This document shows positions 25,165 through 37,675 of a DNA stretch of 64,000 nt, one piece after another. The stretch covers positions 36,593,001 through 36,657,000 of the forward strand of contig BRKX01000009.1 in NCBI GenBank assembly GCA_026008535.1, given 5' to 3'. The stretch comes from Perilla frutescens (taxonomy: Eukaryota; Streptophyta; Magnoliopsida; Lamiales; Lamiaceae). Under the pieces are notes generated by a model that saw nothing but the letters and a program-made list of their open reading frames with translations, was not told the DNA's origin and searched no databases. How positions within the stretch are numbered: position 1 is the first letter of the stretch; each line of letters starts with the position of its first letter. The translations under genes and the position numbers were made by a program.

Positions 25165-25917
25165 GATTGTGTGAGTGAGATAGAGTGGGATGGAGTGAGA
25201 TCAAGAGTGTGAGAAATTTCCAAAAAGATATGGAAAGATATGGGAGATAAGAGGAAAGATTTGTTGAAAGATTTGGGGACAAAAATCAAAAGGCTAGGAA
25301 TTAGGGGAATTAAACCCCTACAAATTTAGGTGCCAAAAGTCCACCCCTAATCAATTTTTCCAGCTGGCCATGTGGTGACAAATGAAGGATTAGAGCCTTG
25401 GTTCAAAACGGGGACTGAAGAAGGGGAGGAGCAAAAGTGATCGGGTGTCAAAAACTGATCCGGGAGGCGAAATTGGGCACCAGCGCGCCCGTGGGATGCT
25501 ACGCGGGTGGGGCCGAGGGAGAGTGCGCCGCGGTGGGGCCATGCGCGGGCGTGCGAGCTCTTTGCAGAGAGCCTCCATGCGCTGCGGTGGGGCCATGCAC
25601 CGCGGCGGCTGTGACAGTTCCGTCTTCAGTAGCTTCCACGGTTTTGCTTTGTTCTCCTTCGTTTCTTTGCCGATTGACCCGATTCAACTTGCTACGCGCT
25701 CCTTTTCGATTATGTATCTTCCCATTATCTTGAATCCCTCAAAATTTTCAATTATTTATCCTCCATTTTCTCATGACATTGTGCAAATCTACATAACTCA
25801 CCAAAAGAGCAAAAGTGAAGGAAATAACATAAAAATCACACAAAAATAAGGGAGAAACACCTACTAAAGGTACAAAATTCCTATATATGATAAAATAGGG
25901 CAAATATACACTAAACA
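23939..25917 (-). mobile_element. LTR-F: solo-LTR-like insertion in Copia-B integrase
   Basis: 1979 bp from TGTTTGAATGG to CACTAAACA, with TGTTT/AAACA termini. A 5-bp duplication TTCTG flanks it (23934-23938 and 25918-25922). Removing it rejoins the Copia-B integrase. No coding region and no internal direct repeat were found, so a solo LTR is the simplest reading. The likely orientation is -, starting TGTTTAGTGTATATTTGCCC. It has a (GA)n tract and a GC-rich block at about 25470-25620. The overlapping GC-rich open frames are not credible genes. Confidence 0.82.
25105..25162. repeat. (GA)n microsatellite in LTR-F
   Basis: Near-perfect GA dinucleotide run with one interruption. On the - strand it is a CT run. 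Confidence 0.95.
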
Positions 25918-25922
25918 TTCTG

Positions 25923-26610
25923 CTATGGAGTGCTAGGCGCAGTCAATTGGGATGTAATCCTATGCTCTGCTAAGTAATCCTTAAATTCAGTCGAGAGGTA
26001 CTCATCACCACGATCAGAACGTAGTGTCTTGATACTTTTACCTGTTTGTTTCTCTGCTTCCGCCTTAAATGTTTTGAAGAATTCAAAACACTCAGACTTG
26101 CGACGTAACAGGTAAATGTATCCATATCTTGAGTAATCATCAATAAACTTGATGAAGTACTTGTACTCTTCTCGAGCCTGAACTGATATAGGGCCACATA
26201 AGTCAGAGTGAATCAAATCTAACACCTCTATGGATCGATTTCCTTTAGAAGGAAAGAGCCGCTTCGTCATCTTACCTTCCAAACAGGATTCACATAAAGG
26301 AAACGCTTCCAAGACCAATGATGACAATGGTCCATCGTTTATAAGCCTTTGTATCCTCTTAAGGTTAATATGACCAAGTCTTAGATGTCAAAGATAGGTT
26401 TGATTCAGTTCAGAACGTTCCTTTCTCTTATTAGGGTTTGTGATCGATGTATTCAATAATTATATTTGTGTAGTGTTTTGCATAGAGTTAAGTATGTAAA
26501 GATGTCCATCCAATGTCCCAGAACAGATAAAACATTTCCCACTTGAGATAACGACCTTGCTATCAAAAGTAACAGAATATCCATTCAAAAAATAACTTAG
26601 AAACATAAAT
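25923..26610 (-). pseudogene. Copia-B integrase, proximal part
   Basis: Includes a TGA at the same Trp position where Copia-A has TAA (YL-HLRLGHINLKRI, near 26388). Also present are CESCLEGKM, DLIHSDLCGPI, DDYSRYGYIYL and LRSDRGDEYLS. It ends where LTR-F inserted, just before the expected TPQQNG motif. Confidence 0.88.
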
Positions 26611-26616
26611 CAAGTT

Positions 26617-27701
26617 TCACCTAAAATCAGGCACATAAAGACAATCTTTTAAAACTAAAACTCTATCACTAATGAAAGGTAAAGACACGTCTCTCACTGC
26701 AACAGCCACCACTTTCATAGCATTGCCCATGTAGATGGTAATCTCGCCATCACTCAGCTGCCTTTTCATTAGGAACCCCTGTAAGGACATGCAAACATGA
26801 TCAGTACCTCCAGTATCCACTACCCATGACTGGGTAGAACAAGTAGCTAAACATGTTTCAACAACTAAAGAGTGAGACGTACCCTTCTTTTTCTTCCTCT
26901 TATTAGGACACGCAGACTTGTAGTGTCCTTGCTGACCGCACTTGAAGCACTTTGACTTCAATTTGAAGTCCTCAGAATGTACCTTGGCTTTGCCCCTTTT
27001 ATCCTTAGGGTCTTTAGGTGCCTCATTTGCAGATTTCTTAGGTGCCTATCTCTTCTTCTTGACACCAGAAGAAGACGCCCTAGCTAGGTGCGCCTTCGAA
27101 CTTCCCTTTTGGAGATGCTCGGCTGCTTGAAGATCCATGAGCAGTTCTGATAAAGTCACATCCCTCTTTTATCATGTTGAAGTTCAGCCTGAACTGCTCA
27201 AACCTTAGAGACAGACTGTGAAGCACAATGTCACTTTAGGATTCGGCGTCCAACTCACCACCTAGGGTCTCGATCTCTGACAGGAAGCCCATCATCTGGA
27301 GAACGTGATGCCGTACCGGTGTAGAATCTGAAATCTTAGTGCTCATCATATTTCTCATAGTCAAATGTCTAGCCGAGCGATTCTGGTATCCAAGGAGCTC
27401 CTTAAGGTTCAGGATTATATCATAAGCGGTCTTGATAGACTGATGTTGATGTTGCAACACACTTGACATAGAGGCAAGCATGTAGCAACGTGCCATCTCA
27501 TCAGCTCTAACCAACTTATTATAAGCAGCCTTTTGCTCTTCACTAGAATTCTCATCTGGCTTAGGTGGGACATTCCTCATCAAGTACAAACTTAAAGTTT
27601 TCAGCAGTTAGGACGATGTTCAGATTTCTTATCCAATCTTTATAGTTTTCACCAACTAGTTTGTTTTCTTTGAGAATCGAGGACATGTTTGAGAGTGCCA
27701 T
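26617..27701 (-). pseudogene. Copia-B gag and start of pol
   Basis: The ATG at 27701 begins MALSNMSSILKENKLVGENY, matching Copia-A. Frameshifts lie near 27575, 27235 and 27040. The zinc knuckle CFKCGQQGHYKSAC is encoded near 26900-26945. The protease motif reads WVVDTGGTDHVC, with DTGG in place of DTGA, then MSLQGFLMKRQLSDGE. The catalytic Asp is present. The gene is broken. Confidence 0.86.
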
Positions 27702-29903
27702 GATGATATAGAATAACTGAAAATAAACATGCAGTACAGTCACAAACTTTAGAATAAAAAGTACATATAATTCGAAATCCTCAAAAGAAATTATATACAT
27801 ATCCACCGACATCTTGAAAATGTTTCTTACAAGCCACGTAGGGTGGACGTTTATAAAATTCATTTTTAAGCATGTTAAAATCTAACCTTTAATTTACCTC
27901 TAGTCAAATTTTCTTATGACAAGTAAATTAATAGTCTGATATAAACCCGATCATGTAATCTTCTAGATAATAAGCCACGTAGGGTGGACATTTATTAATA
28001 AATTATATATAAGTGTGCTTACCATTATCTTCACCTCAAGTTCATTATTTCGAATTCACCTCCCTGGTAGCAGGGCCGATTAGTTCTAATAATGTTCTAC
28101 AGTTATCCGTTAGGAAGTTTAATTTCTAGAGAATCCAGTAATATGACTCCTCCGTAGGGTGGCCGCCCATTACTTCTCAATTAAACTAGATTAATGGAGA
28201 CCGTTTTGAGATTTCCACATACTTTGACATGTATCTCTCCCACTTAGTTATTTAAAATTGATGTTTCATTTTATCCTATTTAAACATGCAATTGAATCAC
28301 ATCAAATGATAAACAACCATTGCATGCAAACAACATAATAAGCATAATAAGTGGGACCAAATATCATGGCTTATATCTCATGTTGTTAATGAGATAAACT
28401 TAGAAAATCAGCTCTTCGGAAGCCCGAAACCCCACGGCCGCCGCCTCTCATGCGCCTCGCCGAAACCCTAGCTCCTTTAGGGTTTTGGGACGTGTTCGGG
28501 ATACCCTTCCTTTTCCAAACTGCTCCATTTTCTATCTATGAGTTGATGTCCTTCTCTTATTCTATATTCTAGACTAGAATAATAAGAAAAATAAAAAACA
28601 ACTCATATACTCTAACAATTTATTTTCTATGACATTAAAACAACGTAATAAATAATTGCCTAGACCTAATCCATGGATTTTCTCATGGATTAAAAATCTC
28701 GTAACCAAACCGGCATACGGCCAACCATACATTCAATAATAATTAAACATCACATTCAACATAAAATTAAAGGCCATGATAGTTGGTTTCACCTGCAAAA
28801 AATACCATCTACAGATACAACTATCACAATTATATGTTATCCATTAAATAACACATGATTCCCATGCATGCATAGTTTTCAAAATTACCACTTTAATTTA
28901 ATTAAAGAAATAAAAAATTTCATACTTGATTTATTTGGAAATTAAAATAATTATCTACCAAATTAAATCAATAAATTCGAATATATCCATAAGATTCATA
29001 TTTGGAAATTATTCAAAATTATCTACCAAATAATATCTTAATATTTTGAATTTATCACTTAAGATTAACTTTGAAAATTAATTAAAATTATCTACCAAAG
29101 TGTATCTTGAGAGTACCGAAAATTACCATAAGATAAAATTTAGAAATTGATCACAATTATCCACCAAATTATATCTTAAATTTTCGACACACATTAGGGA
29201 ATTAAAACTGAAAATTTTCGACCATAGTCAAAAATTAATCCCCCAATTTTTAAATCCTAATATTTTCGCTCCTCCTTAATTAATTAAATAATTTAGAATT
29301 TTGATACAAGTCAAAATACTATCCAAATTATATTATTAAGTACCAAAATTACTAGAATTAAAATTAAGTTAGTTTTGATCCTCTTCAAAAACTTACCAAA
29401 ACTAAAATTCTATTTTAGAACCAACTTTGATTAAAATAAGGTAACTTTTGGTAGACACCAAAAATTACCACATACCAATTTTAATCACCAAATTTTCGAC
29501 TCCCACTTAGTATAAGATATGAAAAAATTGATAACATCAAAAATCTACTCCAAAACCTATACCAAATAGCCAAAAATATTGATACAAATTAAGGGACAAT
29601 TATAATACAAATTTTCAAAAATTAATGAACCAATTTTCGAAAATATACATGAAATAAAATCTGAAAATTATGAAGAACATCAAGAACCACTCCAAAATAA
29701 TATTTCATGTAGGGCAAAAATCACATATAATTAAAATCAAGAATTTTCGAATTAACATATAAAAAATCTTCCAATTTTAATTACAACATGTTCGAATTTA
29801 ATATCCATTAAATCTGAAAAATTAATCACCTAAATTCATCTACAAATGTAATGAAAAATTCAAACATATACATAGAATTAATCCTCGATTTACACCGATA
29901 CCT
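27702..29903 (-). other. Copia-B 5' leader with stem-loop ladder
   Basis: 2.2 kb without coding potential. Inverted-repeat units recur about every 67-70 bp at 28934, 29001, 29070, 29140 and 29208. Arm pairs are CTTGATTTATTTGG with CCAAATTAAATCAA (28925-28971), TAAGATTCATATTTGG with CCAAATAATATCTTA, and TTAAGATTAACTTTG with CAAAGTGTATCTTGA. The loops share AAATT...AATTATC(C/T)ACC. Two copies of GCCACGTAGGGTGGACG lie near 27832 and 27971. Confidence 0.75.
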
Positions 29904-29915
29904 GCTCTGATACCA
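29904..29915 (-). other. Copia-B primer-binding site (initiator tRNA-Met)
   Basis: On the - strand TGGTATCAGAGC exactly matches the plant initiator-Met primer site, two bases from the LTR. Confidence 0.92.
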
Positions 29916-29917
29916 GT

Positions 29918-31363
29918 TATTGGGGTTTTTTCGAATTACGCCCCACATGATCTAATCGGATAATCTATTAATTCTATTAGCATGCATATTATGATTTTAT
30001 GTGTGAGTTCATTTAAACATACCATGTTGAATATTCATATAAGACAATTGAATAACACGCAGCGGAAAATACGATTCGACAGAACTACTTACAACGTGTG
30101 TAGGGTTGACGACGAGATTACAGGTCTAATCTCATTATTGTAGTAGAACCGATCGAGCGGCCTCCTTCTTCACTGTAGTCGACGCCTAGTAGAGCTATAG
30201 TGATACTCCTCGATCTTTCTACTATATTTTCGATACCCGTTTAGATGTAGAGTGGACTACAAACCACTAAACCATGTATGGATAACCTAGAGAATTAAGT
30301 GAACTGAGAGAGGCTGATCGTGTGCTATAAAATACACACCTCCTCTCTCTATTAATACTGAGGGAGGGGTGTACTGTGTTTCCTAACCCTGATGGGTTTG
30401 GGCTTCTCCACTTATTCCATTCCCACAGTCCATTAAGGTATTAACTGAGCTACAGTAGGGATCTAGAAGAATATTAAATTTGCCCACTAATTTATTTAAT
30501 ACACAATATCCAATACCTAGGATATAATTAAATAGATTAAGTGTTATTTTTATTTCACTAAAGAAATAACGTTGACCTACCAATTTAATACATTTTACTC
30601 AATGCATTCTTCTTTAGTCCAGCCATTCCCAATGATTAAGATATAATGTCCATTAATTAATTATGTAAGCTCTGAAAGCTATAATTAATTAATTCTTCCA
30701 TTCCTAGAGCAATACCATACAAGCTTTACCATGTACGGAATAAATTCCACCTGCAGGGTTTCACATGTACTTGTGTTTACTCAAGGGGACATCATCAACC
30801 TGGTGCACCAGGACATGGTGACCTAACACAGTGCACGACCCATCATGTGTGAATATGTTACTACCCAAGATATTGAGATTATTGACTCTATCAAGAATCT
30901 CACCCATTGATAAATTAAAGCAATAATTATAACACACATATGTCTGTCACTGTGCAAGGCTTAAGAACTCGAACTATGTGGATCTTTATTCTCTCACTTT
31001 AGAGTCAGACCAGAGAATAGTATCCTGTCGTGATCCTCCTCAATACACGTGTTAGTGTATCAGAATAATCAGTTAGTCAAGATGAACTAACTATCAGATT
31101 ATTCTACAGTCTACAATGGTTGGTTCAGGACCATCTAAACTGCGAGACTTTTAATATTTTGCAAGGAACCCGATGATATGATCTTCATCGTGTGTTTACC
31201 CACACCATATCATCTATAATGCAAGTATAAGGAAACATGCATATATAAACATATAATACAATAAATAGATGCACAAACAGTGACTGCCATTATAATCAAT
31301 CTATATCATCAAAATCATTGTTAATAGTATACAAAGACAACCTTTCAGTATACAATCCTAATA
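29918..31363 (-). repeat. Copia-B 5' LTR (right), 1446 bp
   Basis: Starts TATTGGGG and ends CCTAATA, so both terminal dinucleotides have mutated. Otherwise collinear with 20269-21711. Confidence 0.95.
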
Positions 31364-31639
31364 GGAAATTAGCCCATCATCATGCAAAGTATCCAACAAG
31401 AACAATGCATAATCATCATCTCAAATATCAAAGGTAAATAGAATTTAATTCTTACAATGGAACTTGAAGCAACCTTGATAAGTGTTGTGGATTAGTTCCC
31501 AAAATAGAAAATGAAATTTAGAGAGAAAGAAGAGAGAATTTCATGTCCTATTACATATGCCAATTGATTGGGGTATGTAGTGTTTTTTTAAAAATAGATC
31601 CCTAAATTTCTCTTTTATAGTTTGTGAAATTTGGGACAT

Positions 31640-31905
31640 AGAATTCTGTACACAGCGATCATTAGAGGCCAGCGCCCGCTAGAAATCTTAAACAATTAGC
31701 ATGCCAGCGCTGGCTGGAGGCCAGGCTGGCTGAAAAGTCCTCACAAGTGGTATGCCCAGCGCCGACTGGGCATGTTCTGCCGAGACAGTAGTCCAGTGTC
31801 GGCTGGATTACAACGTCCACTGGCTGCTCTCTCAATTGAATGCCTGATGTCAACTGAATACCTATTATGCCCAGCGTGCCAAGTGAATCCCAGCGTCAAA
31901 TGGTT
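31640..31905. repeat. GC-rich palindromic motif cluster in LTR-C
   Basis: A near-palindrome around CCAGCG..CTGG recurs: GCCAGCGCCCGCTAG (31672), GCCAGCGCTGGCTGG (31703), CCAGCGCCGACTGG (31757), CCAGTGTCGGCTGG (31791), then CCAGCG half-sites near 31875 and 31895. The block sits where LTR-D and LTR-F also have GC-rich blocks of different sequence. Confidence 0.6.
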
Positions 31906-31985
31906 ATGTGATGTTGCATTACACAATTATAACTGCTTGTAGTATGTATACCCCACTGAGTATGCATGCATGCTCATACCTTATT

Positions 31986-32919
31986 TATGTTGATGATTTT
32001 TAGGTTAAGGAGTCAAGAGACGGAGTAGATGGGAAATGACCACTATGTTCTCCTAGTTACATGCGTTTATAACTTTTGCTAGTTATTATTAATTTATCTT
32101 TATCATATTTTGGATTATTTGACCAACGTAGATTATTATGGTGGGTTGTTACCCAATCTTTTGGACTTTGGACATGTACTTTTGATGAGGGCTAAGACCC
32201 GTATTTGACTTTTGTGGACTGTGACCCAAGTATCATGCTTTTGCTTAATTTATGTTGCGACAGGTTGTTACCTAACTACGATGTATATATTTCATTTTTG
32301 CAAAATTTATTGAAAGACTATGATTTACAATATGAATTCTAATTTTTAAAATTGCTCTTGAGTTATATGATATCTATTAGGCAGGTTGGGCAGGTTCTCA
32401 TCTATTCCATTATGACATATCGATATAGGTAGATATTTTATTTTTATTTATTTTATTCATTATTACTTTCTAGCTTTTGCATTTTTTAATTTGGTATGAA
32501 TAAATGGCTAAGCTTTCGCATTTTTTAATTTGGTATGAATAAATGGATATTTCGCAACGTTCTTATTCACTAGGAATTGGGGATTTACATCTACCTTCTA
32601 GTCTCATTCTTCATTTATTTTTCTCATTTATTTATTTCTTTCCTTAATTTAGATCAGTTAGCTTTCTGATTTTCTTATTGTCTAGATAATGACTGAGGTT
32701 CAATATTGTAGTATGCACAATTAGGTCTAATTTAGTCTCTATGAATACGACATTTGCTCACCACTGTCTACACAACATCATCCTCTTGCGGGAATACTGC
32801 TAAATTTTGGTAGATCGTATTTCATCCCAACTATGGTTTATTCCATCCAATTAGGGTTTAATTAATATTACATCTCAATGAGGTATTATGAAAATTCAAT
32901 AATTTTTAAGTTTTCTTAT
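31986..32919. other. AT-rich spacer, possible decayed LTR DNA
   Basis: No open frame of note. Phrases such as GGTTGTTACC recur (32152 and 32275), hinting at old repeat sequence, but no ends were found. Confidence 0.4.
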
Positions 32920-33420
32920 TCTTATGCAATTATGTTATGCTAAAATGAAAGTAATATGATGTTAATATGAACATATAACTATGCTGAAATGGGCGAGCAA
33001 TACATGTTATTACGAGTAAATTTTACATGTTATTCTCATGCAATTTCATCATGATAAAATGAAAACAATGTGATGTCAATATGAACATATATACATGCTA
33101 TTATGAACATATAATCATGTTAAAATGAACAAACAACATACATAGATGTTATTACGAGTAAATATATATGTTATTCTCATGAAATTTCACCATGCAAATA
33201 TGAAAGCAATATAATGTTAATATGAACATATATTCATGTTATTATGAACATATAACTATTTTAAAATGAATGAACAACACATATGCTATTATGAAAAAAA
33301 TTTACATGTTTTATGAATATATATTTTTCTTATTGTTATGAATATTTTTCATACTATTATGAATATATTTTCATGTTATAATATGTATTTAGCTATGCTT
33401 TTATTCATATAATATTTTTT
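32920..33420. repeat. Degenerate tandem repeat, about 115-140 bp unit
   Basis: TGAAAGTAATATGATGTTAA, TGAAAACAATGTGATGTCAA and TGAAAGCAATATAATGTTAA occur near 32946, 33060 and 33200. Each is followed by ATGAACATATA and a TTATTACGAGTAAAT-type block. At least three copies. Confidence 0.7.
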
Positions 33421-34083
33421 GTTAGGTAAACGTATGTAATATGAATCTTAAATGAATGAGTATAAGAATAGCTTTAATTTGATATATGATTTATATAAAT
33501 TGAATTTAAAATGAGAAAGTTATATATATTTAAAGTTTTTACAATATTTATATAAATATGTTGACATAGTCTTTTAAGAAATTTTGATGAAAAAACCTTC
33601 ACTCTTGAAATTCAACGGCTTTTTTTTCTTTCAAATTCAACATATTTACCATCTGTTAAAAATGTGATATACTATGGAATCCATAAAGCTCTCTTTTTAA
33701 TAATATTATTGGGTGATTTTAATATAGAGTTATTTCAATTCATTTTGCAAATCCTCTCCTCTTATATTGCCATAAAATTCTGTACACAACTATGTTTTAC
33801 TCTTTATAACCCTAAAAATAATTAAAATTAAAATAATATTTTACTAAATTTTTTTTGTCCCTATAGCTCTCATTATTTAAAAGTCCTTATTTTTTGGACG
33901 AGATCCTCTATTCTTGTTTGCTGTTTTATCTTGTATTCCATCCATTAGATTTATGACATGTATTTTTTAAAAACATTAATTATTATCCACTAAAAACAAT
34001 TTAAAACATATCATAAATTCAATGATTGAAATACAATATGAAACATTAAATTGGAATATAGGATCTCATCCACTAAGTTTCTC
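33421..34083. other. AT-rich spacer
   Basis: Nothing recognisable apart from A/T runs. Confidence 0.4.
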
Positions 34084-34086
34084 CTA

Positions 34087-34525
34087 GGGCTCGTTTGTTA
34101 GGCTGTATGGTATAAGGTTGGATGTGTTTGACATGAGATGTGTTTCACTGTATAAGATATCAATATCATGTTTGTTTTGATGTATTAAAATATATGTATT
34201 AATAATACATTGTTTGTTTAGATGTATTAGATTCTCTATAAAATTTCAATTCCTAAAATATCCTTTAATTAGTTACCATATATTGTGTGGATATTCCATA
34301 ATAATATTTTTAATTAATATCTGCAAGGTTATTTTAGTCTATAATTTTTAATAATTATGTATGGTATTAAATATCCCATCAGCAGGGTGTGATATGTTAT
34401 ACCATATAAATTGTTAACACATACCGGACCCTTGCATAATCATGGACTTCAATATTGCTAGTAAACAAAGTATAAGAATGTTATAGATATTTATCCTACT
34501 CTTATACTACCTAACAAACAAGCCC
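34087..34525. mobile_element. Tourist-like MITE (PIF/Harbinger type)
   Basis: 439 bp with terminal inverted repeats GGGCTCGTTTGTTAGG and CCTAACAAACAAGCCC (one mismatch in 16). A 3-bp duplication CTA lies at 34084-34086 and 34526-34528. Short length, absence of coding sequence, GGGC termini and a 3-bp TNA duplication fit a non-autonomous PIF/Harbinger element. Confidence 0.9.
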
Positions 34526-34528
34526 CTA

Positions 34529-36516
34529 ATGTATAAACTCCCACCTTCCTTCTCACGAACCAATTTCCATATCGATCGACGAAGGTTTCATTCTTAAAGA
34601 TATGGAGCTGCATAGCGATGTGATGAGGGCTAAGGGTAAAGATGTCTACGTAATTAATATTTATATAATTATATTTTATGAAATAATGGGGCTATGAAAG
34701 AGAAATGAGGATTTGTATTGAATTTTCCTAGCAATATGTTGTAGATTTGATGCGGCCCAAACGAGTAGTGCCCATATTTTTCTATTATATTTGATCACAA
34801 TATACATTTATATAATGTTTTTTCAAAATATTTTTTGCGAATCCATATGATAATTTTAAAGAGATATTAATTATACGTGATTGATATTTATTTTTAGATA
34901 AATGTGTATTTTATGGAGGATTTTAAAAAAATCCGGCACTATCCGTTCAAGGGATCTAATCTTCCATATATACAATCTCACACTTCCATGGACTGCCAGC
35001 CTAAAAGAACATCATAAGAAAGCCCAATTATAACTGATCATTTTTTATTTTTGCATCTTTGAATTTCCATAAGAAACATAAAAATGTCATTTTACTTCTA
35101 AGTATTAATTAATGGTTTCCTCAAAATAAAAATAAAAAAGTACTAATTAATGGATGTAATCAAAACTAGGCCAGCACATCTTTACTGCATATATATAGTG
35201 ATAAGGAGAAATCGATAATTTGCACTATAATATTTCATTTTTTTGTTATTTTATTATGATGAGAGTAATTTACACCTGCTATAATAAGTGAATTCCTTTT
35301 TAATATTGAGTTTACGTCACTCCTTCACTAAGTCATATCTCAAGTGACACAATATTTCAAATTTGAGTAGTAGATATTGTAGTCAATGAACTCTATATAT
35401 GACTTAAGTTGTAGATACCACAGCCCAGATTTTATGTTACCTTTTTGCCCTTGAAATAAGCTTTATAAGCCTCCCGTGTGTTCATGAGAACTAGTGTTCA
35501 CAAATTAACTATTGTGAGAGTGGGACACTGTCAAAATTCCCGATGTCCTTACTCATATTTAAATTCAAATAAGTATCAATAAAATTATAAATATATCACA
35601 GAATATGAATTTAGAACTAAATATTGGTACTGTGAATACTGTCTAATGAAATAATCTGACATTAGTTTTTATTTTCCACGAAATAGCTCGTCTTGATTTT
35701 TTACTCTAGATAAAGTAATAAAGTTACACCTATAAGTAATTAATTGAATAAGTTTTGAATGATTTATAGACTCGTAGTACTTGAACACTGCTTTTGAGCT
35801 GGCTAGCAAATTTGTTTTCATTTTCGCAACCATATTTATATCATATATCACGAGAGGACGTTTAAAAGTTTTTTCCATTGCATAAAATATGTTTTTCTTA
35901 AAAGAAATTGTATTCTAACAAAGTAGCAGTTATAAAAATTCTTCTAGTTGATGGGGGAAAATGATTTAATATCCCGGTTAAAATGCGTCAGACTTTCTGT
36001 ATTATTGAAATTATGCATCAAGTCCTCTAGTGTTTTTGAAATTATATCAAACTCTCGTTTGTGTTTTAATCATAACTAGTATTTCTCCTGTGCGATGCAT
36101 AAATAATAATTATTATTTTTATATCTGTAATGTTATGATTATTTTTTTTAATTGTATATGTTGTGTTAAATTTTTAAAAATTAATAAAATGATATGCACA
36201 CGCGTTAATTAATTAGATAAGAAGATGAATTTTGTGTAGTTACGACAAACCTAAAAGAAAATTAAATTTTAGGAACTGGCTGGCGGCTTGGCTCTCGCTA
36301 AATTTAATTAAATTTTAGGAACTAAATGGAAATCCATGCTAGAAAGATCGAATTGGAATATTTCCAATGTCATGATTTTATAAATAACAATGTATCACTG
36401 TCCATGATTATAGAACATTTTATTTCTTTGAATATACGATTTGTATAAAAAATATAATTATTTAATTATTTTAAATGATGAAATTGAAATAGAAACAATA
36501 ATAAATTATTGCAAAC

Positions 36517-36598
<82 letters not shown>

Positions 36599-37675
36599 GT
36601 ACAACACAAATGAAAACTATTTTTTTAGGCGACAAATGTAGTGTACTATAAATCAACCACCTATGCATAAAAAAATAAAATAAAAAAATGTTATAAATCT
36701 CAAATTTCCAAGTAAAAAAATAATAAATAAGATTGCAAAAATTTCTTAAAATACAACGGTTGTAATCTAAACTGTCATGAAAAATGCAAAAAAAGAAGGA
36801 ATATTTACAACAATAAATATCACTACTGTTGTCTAAGATAAAATGTGCAATAGACAATGGTTTATACCAGAACCGTTGTCTATCAAATGATTTTGCCTTA
36901 ATATATGTATAGATTTATCATTTTGTTAGAGTACCCTACTAAAAATTGTAGTCCATAGATTTGTGAAGACATCATCAAAACATGCCGATTTAAAACAGTT
37001 CCACATTTATATTATTTGACAAAAACATATTAAAAATGTTAATAAAAATATTGCATACAGTTTTTTTTAATTGATACTCTAGCACAATGCATACTTGTTT
37101 TGTTTAGACACTTACAATTTTATTTTGCATTTTTCATAATGCATAATCAACGATTTAGTACAATTTATTAATAAAATACAAAAACAACAACCAATATAAT
37201 TAAATATTTAAAAAAATTATATGTTATTGAATATGAGCAATAATCTAAACATGATACAGTTTGACGGATTTTGACCACTAGATGTTCCTACACAATTTTT
37301 TATATTATTAAACCAAAACGCCACTTAATCCAACATAAATAATTATTTAAGATCAGGACATCTAAATTATGAATTAATTAATATACTTAATTAGATCATC
37401 CAAACTATGATATGATGAAACACATTTAAGTAGATTTGTCAGAAGATATTGATTTTGAAAAAACTATTAGTGAGTTTCTTTAAAAACAATATTAGAAGAA
37501 ATATCTTTATATGATATTTATTATGAGTCTCATACATGATATTTTTCTAGAGTAAATTTGCTTCTTTTAATGCTTTTGAGAATGCATACATTTTTTTGAA
37601 TTTGAATGTATCAAAAAAATGTAGTCATTTTGAAGAATAAATTTTTTTTAGACTCATTTTATATGAATTTTAAAA
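34529..37675. other. AT-rich spacer with (ATT)n array
   Basis: No gene recognised. A pure (ATT)n run of about 80 bp is at 36517-36597. The block 36760-36890, with ACGGTTGTAATC and AGAACCGTTGTCTAT, resembles common plant DNA-transposon debris but no ends were found. Confidence 0.5.
36517..36597. repeat. (ATT)n microsatellite
   Basis: Uninterrupted ATT trinucleotide repeat, about 27 units. Confidence 0.97.

Larger units (their letters stand above)
20269..31363 (-). mobile_element. Copia-B: Ty1/copia element related to Copia-A
   Basis: 11,095 bp including LTR-F, about 9.1 kb without it. LTRs at 20269-21711 and 29918-31363. Flanking duplication GGAAA at 20264-20268 and 31364-31368. The LTRs differ by several percent by eye, clearly more than those of Copia-A, and the outer ends have decayed (TG to TA at 29918, CA to TA at 31363). 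It keeps the primer site, long leader, gag, pol and polypurine tract, with many lesions. Coding regions and leader layout match Copia-A, so both belong to one family but different subfamilies. Confidence 0.96.
19641..31985. repeat. LTR-C: LTR-like fragment, split by Copia-B
   Basis: The left part (19641-20268) resembles the head of LTR-F (GGGTGGTGAG..., then GTATTCTCAAGAAAAGCT). The right part (31364-31985) continues the same order: GGAAATTAGCCCATCATCATG parallels GAAATTAGCCTAACACCATG in LTR-F near 24590. The GGAAA duplication of Copia-B joins the halves. Outer ends are approximate. Confidence 0.55.

Noticed and set aside
24906..25289. 127-residue Ser/Leu-rich - strand frame
   Set aside because: It is the (GA)n tract and flanking low complexity translated.
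25437..25849. Overlapping GC-rich open frames on both strands
   Set aside because: They lie in the GC-rich block of LTR-F, have Ala/Pro/Gly-biased composition and no recognisable domain.
36600..36900. CACTA-like element (CCGTTGTCTAT phrases)
   Set aside because: No CACTA terminus and no duplication could be found.
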